Below are positions 1-8,833 of a stretch of 64,000 bases of DNA, one piece after another. Origin of the DNA: Phycisphaeraceae bacterium (GTDB taxonomy: Bacteria; Planctomycetota; Phycisphaerae; Phycisphaerales; Phycisphaeraceae); the NCBI GenBank assembly GCA_028284155.1, contig JANQSF010000098.1:174674-238673 (forward strand), given 5' to 3'. The position numbers and the translations under genes were made by a program. The notes below the pieces were generated by a model. That model did not search any database. It saw nothing but the letters and a program-made list of their open reading frames with translations, and was not told the DNA's origin. Within the stretch, counting starts at the first letter, position 1. Each line of letters starts with the position of its first letter.

Positions 1-1495
1 CGCCACGCGACCAGTACAGCCCGCCGTCCGGCGCGACGACCAGCGCGTTAGCGGTGTGGTGCGTGTCGGCGCTCGAGACGCCCTGGAACATGCGGATCTT
101 GACGTCGGCCTTGTCGTCGCCGTCGGTGTCTTTGAGGAACCAGATCTCCGGCGCCGCCGCGACCAGCACGCCGCCGCCCCAGAACGCGAAGCCCGTAATG
201 CTGTTCAGTCCTTCGGCGAAAACAATCATCTTGTCAGCCTTGCCGTCGCCGTCTTCGTCGGGCAGGATGACCAGCTTGTCCTTCAACTCTTCCTTCGGGT
301 TCCAGTGCGGGTAGGTCGGCCAGGTCGCGACCCACAGCCGACCGTCCGGGTCGACCGACATCTGCACGGGGTTGATCAGGTCGGGGAACATCTCCTCCGA
401 GGCGAACAGGTTGACCTTCATCCCCTTGGCGACCTTCATCTTGCCGATCGCCTCCTCGCCGCCGAGGAACGGGTACTTGCCGCCCTCCAGCGGGCCGGGC
501 CGGTTCGTCTTGACCTTCAACAGCGGCGGCGTGTTCGAGTCGTCCACCTTCAGGTCACTACCGCGCGCCACGGCCCAGACGCGCTTTTGTCGGTTGGCGG
601 TCATGACCTCGAAGACGTCCATCTCGCGTTGCATGACGTCGGCGTTCGATTGGCCGTGCCAGTTCAGCTTCGATCGGCCGCCGTACACGTTGTAGCCGTC
701 CACCGTGCGGTACAGGTTGAACCAGTGGAAGTTCTTGTCGAGGATCGCGGCGCGAAGGCGCTTCAGGTGGTCGCGGTTGTGCTTTGGCGTCAGGCCGAAC
801 AGGTAAGTGTCGATCACGTGGGCGACCTGACGGTTGCCCTCGGTCGTCAGGTGGATGCCGTTCATGGTCATCGGCCGAAAGTTGGCGTCGTACAACTTCT
901 GCGAAGCTGTGAACAGGTCGATGGCGGGCACGCCCTTTTCCTTCGCCACATCGATGATCGCCTTGGCGTACAGGCTGAGCCGGGCGTTATTCTCTTTGCC
1001 GTCGGGCAGGTGCGGGCTCTTGAGGTCTTCGTGCGTGATCGGTGTGAACAGCACGACGCGCGCGTTGCTCTTGCCGTTGTACTTCTGCTGCAGTGTGTGA
1101 TCGACCCACGCGGCCAGCTTCTTCTTGAACGCGTCAACGCCGCCCTCGCCGGCGAACGATTCGTTGTAGCCGAAGAACGCGAACACGACGTCGGTCTTGC
1201 AGCGGGTCAGCCAGTGGTCGGGCGTGCCGAAGTTGTTCGACCTCGGCCGCTTGTCGATCTCGTCGCCCGTGAAGCCGAGGTTGCGGAACGACAGGTCGTG
1301 GTTGGGGAACCGCGCCTGGATGAGCGTTTCCAGCCAACCGTCGTGCTGCATCCGGTCGGCCAGGTTGTTGCCGACGTAGCTGATGTGGTCGCCCTTCTTG
1401 AGTTCGAGCTTCTGCGCCAAGCCGGGCGCGGCGAGGCTGAGCAGCAGGGCGAAAGTGGCGGTCGTGATGACAATGCGACGGGTTCTCGAATGCAT
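1..1495 (-). CDS. Secreted SGNH hydrolase fused to PVC-type propeller (C-terminus beyond window)
   Basis: Read from ATG at 1495 on the minus strand with no stop before the window edge; 498 residues are visible. Residues 1-28 form a Sec signal peptide ending GLAQ. Residues about 29-250 look like an SGNH/GDSL lipase-type domain: an early GDHISYVGNNLADR block, FGYNESF in the middle, and NGIHLTTEG near residue 200, where the catalytic Asp/His block usually sits (the usual Asp is Asn here). From about residue 350 the chain becomes a repeat propeller (VDPDGRLWVATWP, LPDEDGDGKADK, LKDTDGDDKADVK), typical of the putative membrane-bound dehydrogenase domain of planctomycetes, which often ends in a heme-binding CxxCH domain. 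That end is outside the window. Likely a periplasmic or surface carbohydrate-active protein; substrate unknown. Confidence 0.85.
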   Translation of the reverse strand, partial: MHSRTRRIVITTATFALLLSLAAPGLAQKLELKKGDHISYVGNNLADRMQHDGWLETLIQARFPNHDLSFRNLGFTGDEIDKRPRSNNFGTPDHWLTRCKTDVVFAFFGYNESFAGEGGVDAFKKKLAAWVDHTLQQKYNGKSNARVVLFTPITHEDLKSPHLPDGKENNARLSLYAKAIIDVAKEKGVPAIDLFTASQKLYDANFRPMTMNGIHLTTEGNRQVAHVIDTYLFGLTPKHNRDHLKRLRAAILDKNFHWFNLYRTVDGYNVYGGRSKLNWHGQSNADVMQREMDVFEVMTANRQKRVWAVARGSDLKVDDSNTPPLLKVKTNRPGPLEGGKYPFLGGEEAIGKMKVAKGMKVNLFASEEMFPDLINPVQMSVDPDGRLWVATWPTYPHWNPKEELKDKLVILPDEDGDGKADKMIVFAEGLNSITGFAFWGGGVLVAAAPEIWFLKDTDGDDKADVKIRMFQGVSSADTHHTANALVVAPDGGLYWSRG

Positions 1496-1830
1496 GAAGG
1501 ACTCCAAGGTGCGGGTCGTTTTATATAGATGCGGGCCGACGCGGTCACGCCGGTGAACGCGGACGGACATGTTACCGCGCGGGCCTCGATTGACCTACGG
1601 GGGCAGTTGCGTGGCCGTTCTGTGTTGCAGTGTCGCCAATGGAGCACAGGGCGGAAGCCCCGTGCCTCGCCCAATGACCTTGTGCGTTGCGATCCGCGAC
1701 GTATGTTTTTGATCTGGCAGTGGGCATGCGGTGACGCTGGACGCGGCACGGGGCTTCCGCCCCGTGCTCCCTTCGTTGAATGCGCGGCTAACATGCAAGG
1801 TCTTTCTTACTTTGAACAGCGAGCCACGTC
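1496..1830. other. Intergenic region between divergent genes
   Basis: 335 bases between the SGNH/propeller gene (minus) and the next gene (plus). It should hold both promoters, but I see no convincing -35/-10 pair. Its main visible content is the inverted repeat pair at 1641-1770. Confidence 0.5.
1641..1770. repeat. Inverted repeat pair (REP-like, GCACGGGGC family)
   Basis: A 26-base arm at 1641-1666 returns as its reverse complement at 1745-1770 with about one mismatch. Each arm is itself a hairpin (GGGGCGGAAGCCCC type). The arrangement of two inverted palindromes around a spacer recurs across the window with different sequences. Confidence 0.8.
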
Positions 1831-2445
1831 ATGGCCAAAGAATTCAGCAAGCACCAGCAGGGCATCGTCAAACGCTACTACGAGCACCACGAGACGATCC
1901 AGAGCAACAAGCTGTCCGAACTCGTCTCGGAACTCTGGCTTGCGGACACCGAAAAGAAGAAGACCAAGCTTTGGGGCAAGGCGCAGGTCGCGCTGATGCG
2001 GCTGGGCGTTGACGCCAACGAGGTCGCCGCGGCCGTGGGCGACCGCGACCTGGAAGCGCTGGCCGCGCTCGTCGCGAAGGTCGATGCCGGCACGGCTCCG
2101 AAGGACGACGGTTCGGGTGAATCGGGTGGGCCGAAGCGCGTGCCGCAGCACGACGACACACGCACGGTCAAACAGATGCGTCAGGAGAAGCAGGCAGAGG
2201 GCGGCTACGACTCGCTCGACGAAGCGAACCTGCGGCGTGCGATGAACGCGTTCAAACGCAAGCTCAAGTCGATCCGCCGCGACGACGAGTCGCGACTCGG
2301 CGGCCGATACACCTCGGCCGGCCGATCGTCCGACATCACGGCGATTCAACCGCCGAACCAGTTCCCCGCCGCGGTCTGGAACAAGCTGGTCGAAAAGGGC
2401 AAGCTGCGCCGCGCGGGGCAAGGGACGTATGAGGTGGCGAAGTGA
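1831..2445 (+). CDS. Conserved-looking hypothetical protein
   Basis: 204 residues starting MAKEFSKHQQGIVKRYYEH. No signal peptide or membrane segment. The N-terminal 60 residues are helical and charged (KRYYEHHETIQSNKLSELV). Residues about 90-115 are a low-complexity Gly/Asp/Ser linker. The C-terminal part ends in a compact Trp- and Lys-rich segment (FPAAVWNKLVEKGKLRRAG) that could be a winged-helix or nucleic-acid-binding module. I do not recognise the family. Codon use is the high-GC style of the window, so it is very likely real. An octamer repeat follows five bases after the stop. Confidence 0.7.
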   Translation: MAKEFSKHQQGIVKRYYEHHETIQSNKLSELVSELWLADTEKKKTKLWGKAQVALMRLGVDANEVAAAVGDRDLEALAALVAKVDAGTAPKDDGSGESGGPKRVPQHDDTRTVKQMRQEKQAEGGYDSLDEANLRRAMNAFKRKLKSIRRDDESRLGGRYTSAGRSSDITAIQPPNQFPAAVWNKLVEKGKLRRAGQGTYEVAK

Positions 2446-2449
2446 TGGA

Positions 2450-2489
2450 GAGGCACGAAGGCACGTAGGCACGGAGGCACGGAGGGGCG
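2450..2489 (+). repeat. Octamer tandem repeat (GAGGCACG family), 5 units
   Basis: Five consecutive 8-base units: GAGGCACG, AAGGCACG, TAGGCACG, GAGGCACG, GAGGGGCG. The same octamer, read from the minus strand, occurs four times inside nuoL at 36594-36625. Confidence 0.85.
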
Positions 2490-2686
2490 GTTGACCGGAC
2501 GTCTCGATTAGCGGCGTGCCCGCCCCCGGAATCGGCCGCCTTCCGGATTGATAGTCGCTGCATTCGGAATACGCCTGTCGCGTGAACGCGTTTGGATGCA
2601 ACCCGTCACCTCGCGCGACGTGGCTGCAATACTCCAACGCAACAATCTTGATTCATTCTCAACCAGACCGACACGAGGAATACGAC

Positions 2687-4042
2687 ATGACGACCCGTTA
2701 TCACAACACCGCCACGCAGCCCACACGCCGACGCTTCCTGCGCAACTCGGCGATGGCGGGAATCACGTTCGCGTTCGCGCCGGGGATCGCGCGGACTTAC
2801 GCGGCCAATGAGAAGCTGCGCATGGCGTCGATCGGCGCGGGCGGGCAGGCGTCGGGCGGTGTGAGTTCGGGCCTCGGGCAGCAGCTTGTGGCCGTGGCCG
2901 AGGTCGACCTTGGCGGCAAGGCCAAGAAGATGATCGAACGTGTCACGAAACAGTCGCCCGACACGAAGATTTACACCGACTACCGCAAGCTGTTCGACGC
3001 GCACGGCGATCTGGACGCGGTTGCGGTGGCGACGCCGGACCACAACCACTTCAGCGCGTCGTTGCGCGCGATGGAGGCCGGCGCGGGCGTCTACTGTGAG
3101 AAGCCGCTGACGTGGTCGATCTATGAAGCGCGCAAGCTCCGCGAGGTCGCCGCGGCCAAGAAGGTGCCGACGCAGATGGGCAACCAGGGCCACTCCAGCG
3201 ACTCGATCCGATTGATCTGTGAAAACATCTGGGCGGGCAACCTGGGCGAGGTGCGGGAGGTTCATTGCATCTCGAACCGGCGGTTCAGCGCCGGCGACAA
3301 ACGGCCAGCCAGCAAGCCCGTGCCCAAGGGGCTGGACTGGGAGGCGTGGATCGGCCCCGCGCCGTTCCGTGAGTATCATGACGGGCTGCATTCGTTCAGT
3401 TGGCGGGGTTGGCTTGACTTCGGCACCGGCTCGCTGGGCGACATGGCCTGTCACACCATGGACGGCGCGGTCTGGGCGTTGAAGCTCTATGAGGTTGATA
3501 GCTTCACCGTCGAATCGTTACACGGCAAGCCGACGAAGGAAGGCTACCCGCGTGAGGCTGAGATCCGCTACGGCTTCCCCGCGCGCGGCGACATGCCGCC
3601 GGTGACGCTGACGTGGTACCACGGCGGCAAGAAACCGCCGCGCCCGCGCGACCTGGACGAGGGCCAGCCGATCCAAAGCCAGGGGTCGTACTTCATCGGC
3701 GACAAGTGCTCGATGCAGTCGGGCAGCCACTGCCAGGGCACGCGCCTGCTGCCGGCCAAGGTCGCCAAAGAAACGCCCAAGCCCAAGCAGGTCATCGAGC
3801 GCGTCAAGGGCGGCCACCGCGGCGACTGGATGAACGCGTGCAAGGAACGCAACGGGCGACAGCCGTCAAGCAACTTCGACTACGCCGGCCGACTCACCGA
3901 GATCGTCCTGGCCGGCAACCTCGCGCAACTCAGCGGCGAGAAGGTGACGTACAGCCTGAAAACGGGCAAGACCGACAACGAAAAGGCCAACGCGTTCCTC
4001 GGCCGACCGGCGCGGAAGGGGTGGGAGCACGGGTATGGGTGA
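2687..4042 (+). CDS. Tat-exported Gfo/Idh/MocA family oxidoreductase
   Basis: 451 residues from ATG 2687, which has GAGGAA just upstream; an in-frame ATG at 2582 would add an implausible leader before the signal. The N-terminus carries a twin-arginine signal (RRRFLRNSAMAGITFAFAPG). The NAD(P)-binding Rossmann fold follows (MASIGAGGQASGG, then VAVAEVDL), with VAVATPDHNHFSAS and the family EKPLTWS motif holding the conserved Lys around residues 140-150. The C-terminal half is the alpha/beta dehydrogenase domain. Tat export of folded Gfo/Idh enzymes is common in planctomycetes and suggests periplasmic redox chemistry on sugars; the substrate is not deducible. The gene stands alone, without an obvious operon partner. 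Confidence 0.93.
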   Translation: MTTRYHNTATQPTRRRFLRNSAMAGITFAFAPGIARTYAANEKLRMASIGAGGQASGGVSSGLGQQLVAVAEVDLGGKAKKMIERVTKQSPDTKIYTDYRKLFDAHGDLDAVAVATPDHNHFSASLRAMEAGAGVYCEKPLTWSIYEARKLREVAAAKKVPTQMGNQGHSSDSIRLICENIWAGNLGEVREVHCISNRRFSAGDKRPASKPVPKGLDWEAWIGPAPFREYHDGLHSFSWRGWLDFGTGSLGDMACHTMDGAVWALKLYEVDSFTVESLHGKPTKEGYPREAEIRYGFPARGDMPPVTLTWYHGGKKPPRPRDLDEGQPIQSQGSYFIGDKCSMQSGSHCQGTRLLPAKVAKETPKPKQVIERVKGGHRGDWMNACKERNGRQPSSNFDYAGRLTEIVLAGNLAQLSGEKVTYSLKTGKTDNEKANAFLGRPARKGWEHGYG

Positions 4043-4095
4043 GTCATTGCGGTTCTGAAAGATCGGCAGCGTCTTGAATCGCCGATAACAGGTTT

Positions 4096-4524
4096 ATGGC
4101 ACGCTCTTCGACGAGCGCCGTCTCAACGACCACCGTGCCCACGCGCCCGCGACGTCGAACGCGGAAGCGCAAGCGGCGGGGCGGTCGCCGTGCGCGGCGG
4201 TTTGCCGCGCGTTGCACATGGGCCGTCCTGCTCATGCAGGGCGCGGTGCTGCTCACCTTTGCCGTCACGCCGTCATGGTGGCTGCCCGAGGCCGGCGGGT
4301 TCTGGGCGATGGTGTGGGCGTACTTCCATCAGCCGCAGTTCTACCCGCTGGTTGTGCTGCTCATCGGGGGGCCGATGCTGACGGTCGTCGCGTGGCATAC
4401 GAACGGCCCGCACCGCACGTGGTTGTTCGTCGCGTGGTGCGTCTTCCTGATCGTCCTGTTCTGGCATTGGCAAGACCGCGTGGTCGTGATGGTCGACGTG
4501 CTGCAACGATTGTGGATGGAATAG
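4096..4524 (+). CDS. Small membrane protein, hypothetical
   Basis: 142 residues. A very basic N-terminus (RRRTRKRKRRGGRRARR, residues 19-35) is followed by three hydrophobic spans at about residues 40-60, 78-98 and 107-127. The positive-inside rule puts the N-terminus in the cytoplasm. I do not recognise a family. The stop lies four bases from the end of the convergent aldo/keto reductase gene. Confidence 0.65.
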   Translation: MARSSTSAVSTTTVPTRPRRRTRKRKRRGGRRARRFAARCTWAVLLMQGAVLLTFAVTPSWWLPEAGGFWAMVWAYFHQPQFYPLVVLLIGGPMLTVVAWHTNGPHRTWLFVAWCVFLIVLFWHWQDRVVVMVDVLQRLWME

Positions 4525-4528
4525 ACGG

Positions 4529-5497
4529 TCAAATCGGCGACACCGTCACCGGCTCGCCACGCGCCGCCAGCGCCGCGTCGATGCGGGCGCGGTGGTCGTC
4601 ACTCAACAAACAGTTCATCCCGCCGACGTTTTCGATGATCTGGTCCGGCCGTTTCGCGCCGACCAGCGCGCACGTGATGCCCGGTTGGGTGATCGTCCAG
4701 TTGAGTGTGAGTTGACTCATTGAGACGCCGGCGTCGTCGGCGATCGGGCGCAGCGCGTCGAGCAGGTCCTGGTTGCGCTGCCACTCGTCGCCCTGGAACA
4801 TCGGGTACTTCTTGCGCCCGTCCTTCGGGTCGAAGACGTGGCCGCGTGTGAGCTTGCCGGCCAGTAAGCCTTTCATCAGCGGCCAATAGACGCAGACGGA
4901 CACGTCGTTTTCGACGCACCATGCGAGTCGTCCGTCGCGCTCGATGTCGCGCTGGATCATGTTGTATGGCGGCTGATACGCGGTGACGGGACACACCTCG
5001 GCAAACGCGCGCATCTGTTCAAGCGACGTGTTCGACAGGCCGACGCTGCGTGTCTTACCCGCCTCGATCAAGTCCTTGAACCCGCCAGCCACCTCGGACA
5101 TCGGCGTGTCGCCGTCGGGCGCGTGCAGGTAGAGCAGGTCGACGTGGTCGGTGTCAAGCCGTTGCAGGCTTTCGTCGCACTCGCGTTTGATCGTTTCGGG
5201 TCGCGAGTCGAGCACGCGGTCAAGGTTGTCGTCCCAGTGCAGGCCGCCCTTGGTGGCGATAACCAACTCGTCACGCCGATGGCCGAGCGCCTGCGCGATG
5301 CGCTTCTCGCTCTCGCCGTCGGCGCCGTAGCAGTAGGCCGTGTCGAGAAAGTTCACGCCGTGATCGACCGCGGCCTGAAGCGTCGCGAGGCTATCGGACT
5401 CATTGACCTGCAAACTGGTCATGCCGGCAATCGGCCAACAGCCCAGAGCGATTGGGGAGATCGAGATACCGGTCCTGCCGAGCGTGCGGTGTTGCAT
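4529..5497 (-). CDS. Aldo/keto reductase
   Basis: 322 residues, full length for the family, from ATG 5497. NADPH-dependent carbonyl/alcohol oxidoreductase of the TIM-barrel AKR superfamily, cytoplasmic (no signal peptide). The catalytic tetrad is visible: Asp in NFLDTAYCYG (about 50-59), Tyr in the same block, Lys in VIATKGGL (about 80) and His in LLYLHAPD (about 123). The closest style is the bacterial L-fucose-dehydrogenase/YajO-like group (TLGRTGISISPIALG start, VSMSQLTLNWTITQPG near the end). The substrate cannot be set from sequence. Confidence 0.93.
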   Translation of the reverse strand: MQHRTLGRTGISISPIALGCWPIAGMTSLQVNESDSLATLQAAVDHGVNFLDTAYCYGADGESEKRIAQALGHRRDELVIATKGGLHWDDNLDRVLDSRPETIKRECDESLQRLDTDHVDLLYLHAPDGDTPMSEVAGGFKDLIEAGKTRSVGLSNTSLEQMRAFAEVCPVTAYQPPYNMIQRDIERDGRLAWCVENDVSVCVYWPLMKGLLAGKLTRGHVFDPKDGRKKYPMFQGDEWQRNQDLLDALRPIADDAGVSMSQLTLNWTITQPGITCALVGAKRPDQIIENVGGMNCLLSDDHRARIDAALAARGEPVTVSPI

Positions 5498-5637
5498 GGC
5501 GTGGATGATAGCGACGGACCGGTCCGATAGGCGTTCACGCTCTTAACATGGGGTTCTCCCGTTGGCGACGATCAAGTCGCCGCCCGATCCCGACGATCAG
5601 CCCTGTGAGACTTTGCCGATGGTGACGGTCGCGCCGG

Positions 5638-6537
5638 ATGCGCAGCCGACGGTCGGCATCAAGGGCTGTTGATTTGTCAGCCGACGCATCACAAGTGCTT
5701 TCCGCGGCCGGGGCGCGTCGCGCGACGGTGATCCGTCCGCGCGGGGCTTCGCCCTGGGACCGGCTGTTCGACCTGTTCCGTTATCGCGACCTGCTGATCC
5801 TGCTGGCCGTGCGTGACCTGAAGGTGCGCTACAAGCAGACGGTGCTCGGCGCGGCGTGGGCTGTGTTGCAACCGCTGGTCACGATGGTCGTGTTGCACGT
5901 GTTCTTTGGGCAGGTGCTCGGCGTGGCTGAGCGCGTGGGCAGCGCGGCTTATCCGGTCTTCCTTTATGCGGGCTTGGCGCCGTGGATGCTCTTCGCCGCG
6001 GCGACGACCGCGACCAGCGGGAGCCTCGTCAATGAGGCCGGCCTGCTGCGCAAGGTCTACTTCCCGCGGCTCGTGTTGCCCATCGCGGCGCTGGGCGCGC
6101 CGCTGGTCGACTACCTGATCGCATCGGTCGTGCTGTTCGGCCTGATGGCGTGGTTCGGCGTCGCGGCGACGTGGCAGGTCGCGCTGCTGCCGATCGCGGT
6201 GGTCAGCGTGCTCATCGCCGTCGTCGGTATGGGAGTGACGTTGGCCGGCCTGACCGTCCGCTTCCGCGACGTGCGCCACGTCGTACCGTTCCTCGTGCAG
6301 ACGCTGTTCTTCCTCACGCCGGTCATTTATCCCGTGACGATCCTGCCGACGCAGTGGCGTTGGCTGATCCAGTTGAACCCGATGGCCGGCACGATCGAAG
6401 CCTGCCGCGGCGCGATCCTCGGCACGCCGATCGACTACGCGGGCTGGGGCTTGTCGACGACCGTCGGCGCGCTGTTGTGCGTCGTCGGCGTCGCGTGGTT
6501 CATCCGCGCGGAACGACGATTCGCGGACATTGTGTGA
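5638..6537 (+). CDS. ABC transporter permease, polysaccharide export (Wzm type)
   Basis: 299 residues. The ABC-2 permease hallmark precedes the first membrane span (FRYRDLLILLAVRDLKVRYKQTVLGAAWAVLQPL split over residues 45-80), followed by about six transmembrane helices. It pairs with the Wzt-like ATPase 225 bases downstream to export a cytoplasmically assembled, lipid-linked glycan across the inner membrane. The start is uncertain: ATG 5638 gives a 30-residue leader, and a later start just before VIRPRG (about 5730) is possible. It opens the 15-kb polysaccharide cluster, all genes on the same strand. Confidence 0.9.
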   Translation: MRSRRSASRAVDLSADASQVLSAAGARRATVIRPRGASPWDRLFDLFRYRDLLILLAVRDLKVRYKQTVLGAAWAVLQPLVTMVVLHVFFGQVLGVAERVGSAAYPVFLYAGLAPWMLFAAATTATSGSLVNEAGLLRKVYFPRLVLPIAALGAPLVDYLIASVVLFGLMAWFGVAATWQVALLPIAVVSVLIAVVGMGVTLAGLTVRFRDVRHVVPFLVQTLFFLTPVIYPVTILPTQWRWLIQLNPMAGTIEACRGAILGTPIDYAGWGLSTTVGALLCVVGVAWFIRAERRFADIV

Positions 6538-6556
6538 CTAAGAGGCCAAGACGAGT

Positions 6557-6738
6557 AACCACCGAGGACACCGAGAGCACCGAGATAAGAAAAAGCAGGA
6601 AAGCAAGAGAGCAGGAAAACAGGAAATGACGTGATGCTGAACACGGGACGCGCGGAGCAATCGACTCTCCCCTACTCCCCGCCTCCCGTTCTCCCCTTCT
6701 TCTTCTGAACTCGGTGCACTCGGTGATCTCGGTGGTTT
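6557..6738. repeat. Composite inverted repeat, CACCGAG family (copy 1)
   Basis: Arm 6557-6584 (units such as ACCGAGGACACCGAG) faces its inverted partner at 6710-6738. The spacer is related, in reverse orientation, to that of the copy at 41426-41582 (shared CGGGAG-rich block and TTTCCTG blocks). It lies between the exporter permease and ATPase genes, ending 24 bases before the ATPase start. Confidence 0.75.
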
Positions 6739-6762
6739 AACACGAAACGACGAAAACGCCCC

Positions 6763-8043
6763 ATGCCCCAACCCGCCATTCAAGTCGAAGGTCTTTCCAA
6801 GCGCTACCGCCTCGGCGGTATGCGGTCGATCGACCAGACGCTGCGCGAGGCGATCCACGACAAGGTCGAGGCGCTCTGGCGGAAGGTGCGCAAGCCGGCG
6901 CGCGACGAAAACGACCAGACGCTGTGGGCGTTGCGCGACGTGAGCTTCGACGTGGCTGAGGGCGAGGTCGTCGGCATCGTCGGGCGGAACGGTGCGGGCA
7001 AATCGACGCTGCTCAAACTCCTGTCGCGCATCACCGACCCGACGCAGGGCCAGGCGACGATCTTCGGTCGAGTCGGCAGCCTGCTCGAGGTGGGCACGGG
7101 TTTCCACCCCGAGTTGACCGGTCGCGAAAACATCTATCTGAACGGGACGATCCTGGGCATGACGCGGGCCGAGGTGCGCGACAAGTTCGACGCCATCGTC
7201 GACTTCGCCGAAATCGAGCGCTTCCTCGACACGCCGGTCAAGCGCTATTCCAGTGGCATGTTCGTCCGACTGGCCTTCGCCGTCGCGGCGCACCTCGAAC
7301 CGGAAGTGCTGCTCGTCGACGAGGTGTTGGCCGTCGGTGACGCGTCGTTTCAGAGCAAGTGTCTGGGCAAGATGGGCGACGTGGCCCGCGACGGGCGGAC
7401 GATCCTGTTCGTCAGCCACAACATGGCCGCGATCCGGCAGATGTGCCCGCGGTCGGTCTGGATCGACGACGGCCGACTGTGCATGGACGGCCCCAGCGAA
7501 CAGGTCGTTGATGCATACCTGAATCACACGATGCGCCGCGGCGAAGCGGGGCACGGCGCGGTGTTTGAAACTGATCCAAGCAAGCCGTTCCAGGTCAAGC
7601 AGGTCGAAGTGGTTGACGAGCACGGTCGACCTGCGCCGACGTTGAATTGTGATCAGCCGGTGACAGTGTCGATCCATGCGACGGTGCGACGACCCGTGCA
7701 CGGTTTGTACGGCTACCTACAGGTCTTTCGTAACGACGGGCATTGCGTGCTGGAGTCGGACAGTTTCGACGCCGGCGCGAACCCGCTCGACGCGTTGCCG
7801 GTCGGCGAGCATCGGCTGGACGTGACGTTCCCGCCGCGCGTGCTCGGCCACGGAGGGTACCAGGTCTATTTGAACTTCGGCAGCTCGATGAACGACGGCG
7901 GGTTCGACGTGGACACGCCGGGAGTCTGCTGCCAGTTTCAGTTGAGTGACACACGCACCGCGCGCGGCGACGGCCGACGCGGCGTGTTGAGCACCATCCT
8001 GCCTTGGCGTGTCGCGCAGGCGACGCAGGCCAAGGCCGCTTGA
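6763..8043 (+). CDS. ABC transporter ATP-binding protein with Wzt-like C-terminal domain
   Basis: 426 residues. Walker A GRNGAGKST at 74-82, ABC signature YSSGM at about 162-166 and Walker B EVLLVDEVLAVGD at about 181-193 define the nucleotide-binding domain. Residues about 260-410 form the beta-rich C-terminal domain seen in Wzt proteins, which binds the finished glycan end before export (PSKPFQVKQVEVVDEHG, then TLNCDQPVTVSIHATV). Partner of the permease at 5638. The protein ends QATQAKAA, the first of the Ala-Ala C-termini that mark this cluster. Confidence 0.92.
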   Translation: MPQPAIQVEGLSKRYRLGGMRSIDQTLREAIHDKVEALWRKVRKPARDENDQTLWALRDVSFDVAEGEVVGIVGRNGAGKSTLLKLLSRITDPTQGQATIFGRVGSLLEVGTGFHPELTGRENIYLNGTILGMTRAEVRDKFDAIVDFAEIERFLDTPVKRYSSGMFVRLAFAVAAHLEPEVLLVDEVLAVGDASFQSKCLGKMGDVARDGRTILFVSHNMAAIRQMCPRSVWIDDGRLCMDGPSEQVVDAYLNHTMRRGEAGHGAVFETDPSKPFQVKQVEVVDEHGRPAPTLNCDQPVTVSIHATVRRPVHGLYGYLQVFRNDGHCVLESDSFDAGANPLDALPVGEHRLDVTFPPRVLGHGGYQVYLNFGSSMNDGGFDVDTPGVCCQFQLSDTRTARGDGRRGVLSTILPWRVAQATQAKAA

Positions 8044-8056
8044 GAGACGCAGCGCT

Positions 8057-8833
8057 ATGACGACCGGCATCATCATCCAGGCCAGAATGGAGTCGACGCG
8101 TATGCCCGGCAAGGTGCTGCGCCCGATCCACGCCGGCAGGTCGATCCTCGACCTGATGTTGTCACGTCTGACGCGCAACGCGCTCGGTCTGCGCGTGTGT
8201 GTCGCGACGCCGGACACACCCGCCAACGACGATTTGACAGAGGCGGCGGAGGCCGGCGGCGCGGTCGTTTATCGCGGCAACAGCCACGACGTGCTGCACC
8301 GCTTCATCGGCGCGGCTGAGACGTTCGGCTTCGACCACGTCGTGCGAGTCTGCGGCGACAACCCGCTGCTCGACATCGCCGCGCTGGAGAAGCTGGTCGA
8401 GCGCGGGAAGGAACTCAAGGCCGACTACGCCGGCTACGTCATGAGCAACGGTCAGCCGTGCATCCGCTCACACGCCGGCCTGTTCGCCGAGTTTGTCGCG
8501 CTGGACGCGCTGCGTCGGTCCGCCGAGGCAGGCCCCGGGCCGCACCTCGAGCATGTCACCAGCTACGTCTACACCAAATGCAGCCAGTTCAACATCCTCG
8601 AAGTGAACGCGCCCCGTCCGGTGCGCGAGCGTTACGACCTTCGCCTGACGGTTGACACGCCCGAAGACTTCGCACTGATGGGCACGTTGCTGGACGAATG
8701 GTCGATCGCGCACCCACACGACTTGGACAGAATCGACTTGAAAGAACTGATCCGCTTTCTCGACGCCCGCCCGCGCATGATCGCGACGATGCGGGAGCAG
8801 ATCGCGCGGTCCATCAACAGGAAGGTCGCATGA
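8057..8833 (+). CDS. spsF: SpsF/NeuA-like cytidylyltransferase
   Basis: 258 residues from ATG 8057. The N-terminus carries the nucleotidyltransferase signature IIIQARMESTRMPGKVL (about 5-21), seen in SpsF and in CMP-sugar synthetases; VRVCGDNPLLD follows at about 97-107. It most likely transfers CMP to a 3-deoxy-2-keto sugar acid, the step after NeuB. The stop overlaps the next start (ATGA, 8830-8833), so synthase and cytidylyltransferase are probably translationally coupled. The family also includes proteins of unknown nucleotide preference, so CTP use is inferred from context. Confidence 0.85.
   Translation: MTTGIIIQARMESTRMPGKVLRPIHAGRSILDLMLSRLTRNALGLRVCVATPDTPANDDLTEAAEAGGAVVYRGNSHDVLHRFIGAAETFGFDHVVRVCGDNPLLDIAALEKLVERGKELKADYAGYVMSNGQPCIRSHAGLFAEFVALDALRRSAEAGPGPHLEHVTSYVYTKCSQFNILEVNAPRPVRERYDLRLTVDTPEDFALMGTLLDEWSIAHPHDLDRIDLKELIRFLDARPRMIATMREQIARSINRKVA

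Noticed and set aside
56..1528. 490-codon open frame on the plus strand
   Set aside because: Antisense shadow of the SGNH/propeller gene; the composition (Val/Arg/Asp/His-rich) is the mirror of high-GC codons, while the minus strand shows clear domains and a signal peptide.
5549..5653. Small open frames upstream of the Wzm-type permease
   Set aside because: Two short frames (one ending VGIKGC) exist, but no ribosome site supports them and they overlap the likely permease start.
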